From Caldifarciminota bacterium (GTDB lineage: Bacteria > Hydrothermota > UBA3072 > B12-G15), in NCBI GenBank assembly GCA_021163525.1, contig JAGGTX010000107.1, forward strand, positions 1 through 10,318: DNA of 10,318 nucleotides, written 5' to 3'. The notes beneath the pieces are model-generated. The model searched no databases. It had not been told where the DNA came from and worked only from the letters and a program-made list of their open reading frames with translations. Below are positions 1 to 5,581 of the stretch, in pieces; positions within the stretch are counted from its first letter, which is position 1, and every line of letters starts with the position of its first letter. Made by a program: the position numbers and the translations under genes.

Positions 1-66
1 GGCATAGAAAAGACCAAAAACAATAACAAAACTTACTATTCCGATAATTATAGCCTTTTTTATCAT
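1..66 (-). CDS. 5' end of a membrane-anchored or secreted protein (partial)
   Basis: Only the first 22 codons lie in the window. They read M-I-K-K followed by a hydrophobic run rich in Ile, Val and Phe and ending F-Y-A, which fits a signal peptide or an N-terminal membrane anchor with two lysines on the cytoplasmic side. The ATG (66-64) overlaps the TGA stop of the upstream BY-kinase gene as ATGA, and a strong Shine-Dalgarno GGGAGG (complement of 74-79) sits 7 bases upstream, so the start is well supported. As the third gene of the SLBB/Wzc operon it is probably another exopolysaccharide export or assembly component, but nothing in the visible part identifies a family. The gene runs off the left edge. 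Confidence 0.75.
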   Translation of the reverse strand, partial: MIKKAIIIGIVSFVIVFGLFYA

Positions 67-2198
67 TGTCTTTCCTCCCTTTTTGAGTACCCATAATAAG
101 GATAGTAATAGTGGTAATGGGTGCCTCTATATTCAACATCATTCAGAACTATGCCTTCTGGGGGCTTACTAATATTCTTCAGTGTATTTAGTGCCTTAAT
201 CAATATCTCCTTTTTTATCAAACCAGCCCTTGCAACAAGCAATACATTCTTTATATGCGATACAAGATACCTTGTGTCACTGAAGATTAAAGGTGGAGAA
301 TCAATAAAGATATAATCAAACCTTTTCATCAGTGTGTTTATCAATTTCTTGAACTTATCCTTAGCAAGCAATTCTGCTGGATTCGGTGGAACGGTGCCTG
401 AAGGAAGTATCCAGAGGTTCTCTACATCACAATCCCTTATTACCTTTTCAATGGAAAGTTTACCAATTAAATATTCAGAGAGACCTTCTGTATGCTCCAT
501 TTCAAATATCCTGTGTATCATAGGTTGTCTTAAATCTGCATCAATTATAAGGGTCTTGTTATCAGCCTGAGCAGTTGAAATTGCTAGATTGGCAACAATT
601 GAGGATTTGCCTTCCTGAGGGATGGCGCTTGTAATCAGATATGCACGACCTCCTTCTTTGTCAGTGCCAATAAAGTCAAGATTTGCTCTTAATGTTTTAT
701 AGGCCTCTGAAATTGAAGATTGGGGCTTGTAATGGACAATCAACCTCTCTGTTATGGAGAGAACCCCATTTCCCTTTTTGTGGTTTTCAAGGTGTGGTAT
801 AATACCGATAACGGGTGTATCAGTAATTTCCTCAATATCTGCCTCATCCTTCACAGTGGTATCAATCAGTTCAACAAGGGTTATTCCAATTATTCCAAGA
901 ATGATTCCACCTATAAGTGCAAGCGCAAGGCTCAATTTCTTCTTGGGTTTTACCGGGAAAGAGGGGGGGGTTGCATACTCTATAACCCTTACATTCCCAA
1001 CCTTCCTTGCCTCTTCAATCTTAAACTCTTCATACTTCTCTGTGAGGAGTTTATAAATATCAGAGGCCATATCGTATTCCCTCTGTAGTTCAGCAAGCCG
1101 TGTCTCTTTTTCAGGAAGTGATTTTATCTTCTTTAGATACTTTTCCCTCATACTTTCAAGAACATCCTTCTTTGTTTTCAGCACAAGGAGGTCAATCTCG
1201 GTTTCCATTATCCTGTCAATTAAATCTCCAGTGATGGATATCGGGTCTGATAAACCCAGGGTATCCGCAGTGAATCTGGAAATCTCATCTTTCAACTTCT
1301 TCTTCAGGTCCTCAATATCCCTCTTTATCTCAACAATCTTTGGATGATTTGGAGGCAGACCTTCAATCTCATAGAGAGTCAGGTCCCTTTCAAGTGAAAC
1401 AAGTTTATCCCTTAAGTCGTTGATATACCTTCCTGTAACTTCAACAATCTGTGAGGAAAGATTCTCTTTTATATTATCAAGTTTTGCCTTAAGGGCATTG
1501 AGTTCAACCTGCTTTGATGAATATTCAACAAGGGCCCTGTTGTAGATGTCGTTAAAATTGGTCATTTCATTGGTTATACTCTTAACATGTTCGGATATAG
1601 AAATAATCCCTGATTTTTTCTTGTATTCCTCCAGTGCAATTTCGGCCTTTTTGAGCCTTTCCTCTGCCTTGGGAATCTGTTCCTCAAGAAACCTTTTAAC
1701 CTGTGTTATTTCATTCTTTTCAAACTCAAGGGAGAATTCAACGGCTGTATTTGCAATCGCGTTTGCAACAATGGCCGCCTCTTCCGGATGGTTTGAATTG
1801 AAGGTAATCCTTATAACATTACTCTTCCCCAATGGCATAACAGAATAATTCTTCATCAATTCATACTCAGGGGAAGGCTTTTTCAGGATTGGCAGGTCAG
1901 GGGTCTCCTTTTTCAGTCTCTCAAAAACCCTGTGAATAAATGAAGAACTTGTCAACATCTCTATTTCATTTGCAATGGTTTTCTCATCCTCTGTCCACAT
2001 TCGCTCAACGCCAAGGGAGTATTTTCTTGGCGTGATGAGGATCTTCGTGGTTGCCTGATATACCTTGGGTGTAAGCATGACAAAGATAATCGTAACAATA
2101 AGGATGATGGCAACAGAGGAGTAAAGAATCCATTGCCTTCTTCTCAAAACCGTTAAAAATCTTGAAAAATCAAAATAGGAGTTATCCTGCACTTTCAC
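63..2198 (-). CDS. Wzc-type polysaccharide co-polymerase with fused BY-kinase domain
   Basis: This is an inner-membrane chain-length regulator and autophosphorylating tyrosine kinase for exopolysaccharide or capsule export. The 711-residue protein has the full family layout. TM1 is at about 23-43. A periplasmic Wzz region with long coiled coil (about 150-400) ends in the conserved P-E-K-E-T-R-L-x-x-L segment near 362-370. A Pro-rich stretch (411-420) precedes TM2 (about 422-444). The linker motif E-A-Y-K-T-L-R is at 498-504. The kinase has Walker A with G530-K531-S532, Walker A' with D553 and D555, and Walker B D633. The C-terminal tail carries eight tyrosines between 690 and 704, the expected autophosphorylation cluster. 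The start is GTG: the GTG at 2198 gives a GTGA overlap with the SLBB gene, but the GGAG at 2202-2205 is only 3 bases away. A second GTG at 2192 (codon 3) has 9-base spacing and is equally plausible. A run of eight C on the coding strand (963-970) lies in the Pro-rich linker. The family assignment is secure; the polymer is unknown. Confidence 0.95.
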   Translation of the reverse strand: MKVQDNSYFDFSRFLTVLRRRQWILYSSVAIILIVTIIFVMLTPKVYQATTKILITPRKYSLGVERMWTEDEKTIANEIEMLTSSSFIHRVFERLKKETPDLPILKKPSPEYELMKNYSVMPLGKSNVIRITFNSNHPEEAAIVANAIANTAVEFSLEFEKNEITQVKRFLEEQIPKAEERLKKAEIALEEYKKKSGIISISEHVKSITNEMTNFNDIYNRALVEYSSKQVELNALKAKLDNIKENLSSQIVEVTGRYINDLRDKLVSLERDLTLYEIEGLPPNHPKIVEIKRDIEDLKKKLKDEISRFTADTLGLSDPISITGDLIDRIMETEIDLLVLKTKKDVLESMREKYLKKIKSLPEKETRLAELQREYDMASDIYKLLTEKYEEFKIEEARKVGNVRVIEYATPPSFPVKPKKKLSLALALIGGIILGIIGITLVELIDTTVKDEADIEEITDTPVIGIIPHLENHKKGNGVLSITERLIVHYKPQSSISEAYKTLRANLDFIGTDKEGGRAYLITSAIPQEGKSSIVANLAISTAQADNKTLIIDADLRQPMIHRIFEMEHTEGLSEYLIGKLSIEKVIRDCDVENLWILPSGTVPPNPAELLAKDKFKKLINTLMKRFDYIFIDSPPLIFSDTRYLVSHIKNVLLVARAGLIKKEILIKALNTLKNISKPPEGIVLNDVEYRGTHYHYYYPYYGYSKREERQ

Positions 2199-2584
2199 CT
2201 GCTCCAGAATGTCTGATAGAGAATAGCAACCGCTCCGGCAACTATACTCAAGAAACGGACCACATCACCGAGTGTGGCAGATGCGGAACGAGGAACAATA
2301 ATCACATCACCTGGTGATATCATAGGTATAGATTTTTTCTTCCCATTTATAAAGTCGTTCACATTAACAATTACAACATCACCATTTATACTGACGACCT
2401 TCACACGGTTCAGGTTAGCAGACCTTAAAGGACCACCTGCAAAGGAAATTGCCTCCACTATGTTTATATTTGGGGGAACTGCATAATGTCCAGGATTTCG
2501 CACCTCTCCCCACACCTGGATACTAACATATATCCCCGGCTGTTCATACCCGGTAACATTTAAGGCTATTAAAAGAATTAACAC
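2195..2584 (-). CDS. Minimal SLBB-domain polysaccharide-export protein
   Basis: The protein is about 129 residues from the GTG at 2584. It has a short hydrophobic N-terminus (2-9), one SLBB beta-grasp domain at about 21-98 (V-W-G-E-V-R-N-P-G near 24-32, an A-I-S-F-A-G-G-P segment, then P-G-D-V-I-I-V-P), and a C-terminal hydrophobic helix (about 105-124) ending in W-S-R. SLBB domains occur in Wza-type export proteins, and the co-transcribed Wzc homologue supports a role in polysaccharide export. Unlike Wza it lacks the N-terminal Poly_export domain and has a single SLBB domain. An in-frame GTG at 2590 would give 131 residues, but it directly abuts the -10 box and so would lie upstream of the predicted transcript start; I prefer the GTG at 2584, which coincides with the predicted +1. 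The stop overlaps the kinase start by 4 bases. The domain call is firm; the precise start and cell location (periplasm or outer membrane) are inferred. Confidence 0.85.
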   Translation of the reverse strand: MLILLIALNVTGYEQPGIYVSIQVWGEVRNPGHYAVPPNINIVEAISFAGGPLRSANLNRVKVVSINGDVVIVNVNDFINGKKKSIPMISPGDVIIVPRSASATLGDVVRFLSIVAGAVAILYQTFWSR

Positions 2585-2590
2585 ATCCAC

Positions 2591-2619
2591 ATTATAAGAG
2601 TTATCAGGGATTATGTCAA
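2591..2619 (-). promoter_or_regulatory. Consensus sigma-70 promoter of the exopolysaccharide operon
   Basis: Read on the minus strand, TTGACA (2619-2614) is followed after exactly 17 bases by TATAAT (2596-2591), a perfect match to the housekeeping consensus in both boxes. The expected +1 is six bases past the -10, which is base 2584, the G of an in-frame GTG codon. No Shine-Dalgarno sequence can exist on such a transcript, so it would be leaderless. The promoter is seen directly; transcription start and leaderless translation are inferred. Confidence 0.85.
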
Positions 2620-2660
2620 GTATTTAATTGAAAATCTATAAAACGAGCTAAGTGGATGAT

Positions 2661-2683
2661 TATCTTTTAATAATTAAAAGATA
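2661..2683. promoter_or_regulatory. 23-bp perfect palindrome between divergent promoters (candidate operator)
   Basis: TATCTTTTAA at 2661-2670 is repeated inverted as TTAAAAGATA at 2674-2683 around a 3-base centre. It lies 13 bases upstream of the PfkB -35 box and about 40 bases upstream of the minus-strand -35 box, in the only sizeable non-coding stretch of the window. The position fits an operator for a dimeric regulator acting on either or both transcription units. The regulator is not encoded in the window. The arms are almost all A/T with no GC core, so it makes a poor hairpin terminator, and no gene ends here. Confidence 0.6.
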
Positions 2684-2696
2684 GAGAAATTATATC

Positions 2697-2727
2697 TTGA
2701 CAGGATGGTTTTTACCGGTTGTATTAT
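2697..2727 (+). promoter_or_regulatory. Promoter of the PfkB-family gene
   Basis: A perfect -35 TTGACA (2697-2702) is followed by TATTAT (2722-2727) at a long 19-base spacing; a 17-base spacing would give the weaker TGTATT (2720-2725). Either -10 lies 3 to 5 bases before the ATG at 2731, so transcription would start at or within a few bases of the start codon. The exact -10 is uncertain. No Shine-Dalgarno sequence is within usable distance of 2731. Confidence 0.6.
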
Positions 2728-2730
2728 ACC

Positions 2731-3606
2731 ATGAGAATTGGTGTCTCTGGATGTCTGAGTTTCGACAAAATAGAGAGTCCTGAGTTCACCATCCAGTCAT
2801 GGGGAGGCATAGCCTACAATCTTCTTACACTGTCCTTACACAAAGATGCAGAGGTCTACCCTATCACATATGTGGGGCTTGATTTGAAAGAATCCCTTTT
2901 TAAACTCCTTCCTGAAAATGTATCAACTGAATGCATAAGGATTGCCAATGCGACCAACAGGAATACAATACATGTGCTCGGTGAAAACAGGTATGAATTT
3001 ATTACCCCATATGCACCTGAAATTAGTATTGAAATGTTATCATGCCCTGGAGAGATGGAACTCCTCATGCTCAATCCTGTTATGGGCTGGGAATTTTCCT
3101 TGGATACCATTGAGAGTATAGACAGGGTGAACTCAAGGATAAAAATGATTGATGTTCATAATCTAACACTCGGCAGGCATGAAAGCGGAAGGAGATACAG
3201 AATCTCGCTCGACAGGAAATTGGTGGATACAATCCTCAAAAAATTTCATATTATCCAGATGAACAGGAAGGAATACACTTCTTTTACAGGAAAGGAGTTC
3301 CCGGAAGGATTAAAAGACCTACCAGAGACGACCATTTTCTTTATTACACTTGCAAGTGAAGGGGCAACTGTGGTATATGACAGAAGGATTGAGACATTCA
3401 AACCACAGAGGGTTTTCAATCAGGATGTAATTGGTGCAGGGGATATATCAGGGAGTATTTTTGCCCTGTCCTTTCTTTGCACGGGTGACCCATTTATTTC
3501 CTGTGAGAGAACTGTCAGAATTATGGAGCATCTTGAGGGGAACAAACTTGAAGAAAAGATTGAATCAATAATGCAAATCCTTATTGACACCCTTAAATTA
3601 AAGTAA
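2731..3606 (+). CDS. PfkB/ribokinase-family carbohydrate kinase
   Basis: This is a 291-residue protein of usual family length, predicted to be cytoplasmic and to transfer the gamma-phosphate of ATP to a sugar or sugar-like substrate. The N-terminal substrate-lid signature is W-G-G-I-A-Y-N (24-30). The M-N-R-K-E-Y segment corresponds to the family N-x-x-E region. The C-terminal signature G-A-G-D lies at 235-238, with D238 as the expected catalytic base and the following G-S anion-hole region. The sequence is divergent from named members and the substrate cannot be read off. It is divergent from the exopolysaccharide operon and shares its control region, which would fit sugar supply or signalling for polymer synthesis, but that is inference. 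I chose ATG 2731 because V-S-G begins the first strand directly after it; a TTG at 2719 would add four residues but overlaps the promoter. The stop lies 12 bases before the next gene. Confidence 0.85.
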   Translation: MRIGVSGCLSFDKIESPEFTIQSWGGIAYNLLTLSLHKDAEVYPITYVGLDLKESLFKLLPENVSTECIRIANATNRNTIHVLGENRYEFITPYAPEISIEMLSCPGEMELLMLNPVMGWEFSLDTIESIDRVNSRIKMIDVHNLTLGRHESGRRYRISLDRKLVDTILKKFHIIQMNRKEYTSFTGKEFPEGLKDLPETTIFFITLASEGATVVYDRRIETFKPQRVFNQDVIGAGDISGSIFALSFLCTGDPFISCERTVRIMEHLEGNKLEEKIESIMQILIDTLKLK

Positions 3607-3612
3607 TAAAAT
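3584..3612 (+). promoter_or_regulatory. Promoter of the lipoprotein/secretion operon, inside the end of the PfkB gene
   Basis: TTGACA (3584-3589) lies within the last codons of the kinase gene, and TAAAAT (3607-3612), a 5/6 match to the -10 consensus, starts right after its TAA stop, at the optimal 17-base spacing. Six bases separate the -10 from the ATG at 3619, so the expected +1 is the A of the start codon. There is no Shine-Dalgarno sequence. This indicates that the downstream genes form their own transcription unit with a leaderless first gene, although read-through from the kinase gene is possible. Confidence 0.75.
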
Positions 3613-3618
3613 ACCTGT

Positions 3619-4344
3619 ATGAAAAGAACATATATTCTGATACTGCTCCTTACAGGATGCACAGGTAGTTACATTGGGTTGCCTGAGACCAGAATAGTAA
3701 ATGGTCCACCCTATGGGGCTGTTGTTGATAACAACACAATCAAGTTTGTCTGGGAGGGTAATGAATATACAACAGAGTTCAGGTATTGCATAGACACTAT
3801 TTTATCAGAATGGACTGATGCCGAATCCATAACCCTTATACTGGATGAAGGATGGCATACATTTTCCGTATATGGAAGAAACCTTATTGGAGAGATAGAG
3901 AAAACATACCCCAGAACAGCCTTTCTTGTTGATGGTATAAGGAACGGGTTCTCTCTGGCGCCCCTGCTGGATACAGTGAGTATCACAAGGCACTTTACTA
4001 TATTTTTGAGGGCAGAGACGCCATGTTTACACAGGTATGAACATTTTGTAATAAAATGGGACAAGTCAAAAGTAGAGTTTTCTGGTATTCTCTATGATTC
4101 ATCATCTTACTCTCCCAATGCTCTCCCTGTGATTATTACGAGGTCATATGAGGATTCTGCTGAGATTTTTTTGAGCATGCTGGGTGGAGACTTCCCTGAG
4201 CAGGACAGGGTAATATGTTCAATTGAATTTGTCCCCATTAACTCCGGGGAATGTGATTTTATTCTTGATGGAGAGATATTTGATTCAACCGGTACCACTA
4301 TACCTCTGGACACATTACAGGGAGGGAGAATTGTTATTCTTTAG
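3619..4344 (+). CDS. Lipoprotein with Ig-like and cohesin-like domains
   Basis: The 241-residue protein opens with K2-R3, a hydrophobic stretch and a lipobox L-T-G-C with C14 as the lipidation site, so it should be anchored in a membrane facing the periplasm or the cell surface. Residues about 22-105 resemble the Ig-like/FN3-like repeat common in secreted bacterial proteins (P-E-T-R-I near the start, F-V-W-E-G, a W-T-D, then G-W-H-T-F-S-V and a closing F-L-V-D). Residues about 113-241 resemble a cohesin fold: F-T-I-F-L-R-A, then I-K-W-D-K-S-K-V-E-F, then I-C-S-I-E-F-V-P, ending with a G-G-R-I-V-I-L strand. The next gene encodes a dockerin-like module, so this protein may be the anchored receptor. 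The start is set by the promoter at exact leaderless spacing. The lipobox is clear; the cohesin assignment is by pattern only. Confidence 0.8.
   Translation: MKRTYILILLLTGCTGSYIGLPETRIVNGPPYGAVVDNNTIKFVWEGNEYTTEFRYCIDTILSEWTDAESITLILDEGWHTFSVYGRNLIGEIEKTYPRTAFLVDGIRNGFSLAPLLDTVSITRHFTIFLRAETPCLHRYEHFVIKWDKSKVEFSGILYDSSSYSPNALPVIITRSYEDSAEIFLSMLGGDFPEQDRVICSIEFVPINSGECDFILDGEIFDSTGTTIPLDTLQGGRIVIL
4320..4325 (+). promoter_or_regulatory. Shine-Dalgarno site fixing a TTG start
   Basis: GGGAGG sits 5 bases before the TTG at 4331, inside the 3' end of the lipoprotein gene. It decides the start of the dockerin-bearing gene: the upstream in-frame ATG at 4223 lies 120 bases inside the lipoprotein gene and would put extra, non-leader-like residues ahead of the hydrophobic segment. 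Confidence 0.8.
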
Positions 4345-5581
4345 TCTTTTTGCTCAACTGTTAAACATTTCTGTAACGAAGTACAACTCAAAAAATCTGG
4401 TCTCTTTTGTAACCCCTGATTCATCCACAATTGAGAGTGTTATTGTTATTAGAAGGTATGATAGGTTTGCATATAACCCGTGTGAATGGACGAGAGTATG
4501 GAGAAATCCAGTTGACCCTTTCACCCCTTATTCCTTTGTTGATTCAGTCAACTTAAGGCCTGGAATAATCCAGAAATTCACATTCTTTACAATATACAAT
4601 GATGGTGAATATTTCAGGGATACCGTCTCTGTTCCAACACCTGTTCCGCCTGGAATTGTTGATATAACACCAGCAGGTGGATTGATTCGTGGAGAGAGAT
4701 TCCGTTTTATCTTCAATTCACCCATGGACACCACATACAGTGAAAGCAGTTTCATTTTGTTCTCCTTCCACGGTTCAGACACATTCTACTATGAAGGTAG
4801 TATGGAGGTAATATCCGATACTATTTACATATCTCCCTATCCCCTACCCCGTTCCTGTGATACCCTAACCATTATACTTAAAAGTTCCTATCTGAAGGAT
4901 ATATTTGGGAACTGTTTTGATGGGAATGGAAATTACATTGAGGAAGGTTCACCTGTGGATGACTGTTCTGTAAAGTGGCAGATTTCAGTCCTTGGTGATT
5001 TCAACCTTGATGGATATGTTGATTCAAAAGATTACACCGAATACTTCCGTGATGCCATGCTTTCAAACAATCCTGATTATGAAACAGGCCCTGTTGATGG
5101 AACCGTTCCATACCTTGTTTGTTACAGGGATGGGGAAATGGACATGAGTGACTTTATCGGTTTTTGCAGGATGTGGGAGTATTCCATAAGGAGAAAGGGG
5201 ATGGATATAAAAACAACAAATGGATATCCTGTTTTGTATTCCAGTGGATGTATAATCCCATTATACCAGGGCTTTATTGAGTTGTTCACATTGACACCTG
5301 TACAATCCCCATCCATTGTATTTTCAACTGAATTCAGGGATACATTTTATTATTTTATTCAGGTCAATGGTAATGAGCAGATACATGTTGCAAGACCTGT
5401 TGGACTGAGATACATGTCAATGGATGGTGAGGTCTTAGGGGAGATGAGATTTGGAAGCCCAAACAGTGTGGATATTAAAATTTACGACACACTTGGGAGA
5501 AGGGTGAATGCCCCCTTGAAAAATGGGATATATTTTATAAAATCAGGCATGGACAAAAAGAAGATGTGGGTGATTAAATGA
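4331..5581 (+). CDS. Secreted protein with SbsA-type Ig domain, dockerin-like module and T9SS-like C-terminal tail
   Basis: From the TTG at 4331 the product is 416 residues and overlaps the lipoprotein gene by 14 bases. It begins with a short hydrophobic leader (M-L-F-F-S-L-F-A) lacking basic residues. Residues about 107-218 look like a bacterial Ig-like SbsA (Big_5) domain: I-T-P-A-G-G, F-I-F-N-S-P-M-D, then D-I-F-G-N. Residues 221-286 form a dockerin-like pair of calcium loops: G-D-F-N-L-D-G-Y-V-D-S-K-D at 222-234, and a second loop R-D-G-E-M-D-M-S-D at 266-274, joined by a G-P-V-D-G-T-V-P segment. The C-terminus (about 389-416) has V-D-I-K-I-Y-D-T-L-G-R-R-V followed by N-G-I-Y-F-I and a basic end, like type IX secretion sorting tails. 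The middle region 287-385 is unassigned. Its likely role is an extracellular or surface scaffold partner, not an enzyme I can name. Confidence 0.8.
   Translation: MLFFSLFAQLLNISVTKYNSKNLVSFVTPDSSTIESVIVIRRYDRFAYNPCEWTRVWRNPVDPFTPYSFVDSVNLRPGIIQKFTFFTIYNDGEYFRDTVSVPTPVPPGIVDITPAGGLIRGERFRFIFNSPMDTTYSESSFILFSFHGSDTFYYEGSMEVISDTIYISPYPLPRSCDTLTIILKSSYLKDIFGNCFDGNGNYIEEGSPVDDCSVKWQISVLGDFNLDGYVDSKDYTEYFRDAMLSNNPDYETGPVDGTVPYLVCYRDGEMDMSDFIGFCRMWEYSIRRKGMDIKTTNGYPVLYSSGCIIPLYQGFIELFTLTPVQSPSIVFSTEFRDTFYYFIQVNGNEQIHVARPVGLRYMSMDGEVLGEMRFGSPNSVDIKIYDTLGRRVNAPLKNGIYFIKSGMDKKKMWVIK

Noticed and set aside
720..1088. Plus-strand open frames of about 100-120 codons inside the Wzc gene
   Set aside because: They lie antisense to a gene with continuous domain evidence and show no recognisable domain.
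2585..2590. GTG at 2590 as the SLBB start
   Set aside because: It abuts the -10 box by one base and would lie upstream of the predicted transcript start; the in-frame GTG at 2584 fits the promoter.
2661..2683. Palindrome as a transcription terminator
   Set aside because: It lies between two divergently transcribed genes, so no transcript ends there, and its arms lack G/C pairs.
2719..2730. TTG at 2719 as the PfkB start, with GGATGG ten bases upstream
   Set aside because: The codon lies within the -10 region of the likely promoter and adds four residues ahead of the first core strand; ATG at 2731 is simpler.
4223..4330. ATG at 4223 as the start of the dockerin-bearing gene
   Set aside because: It would overlap the lipoprotein gene by about 120 bases and has no better ribosome site; the TTG at 4331 has GGGAGG and begins a leader.
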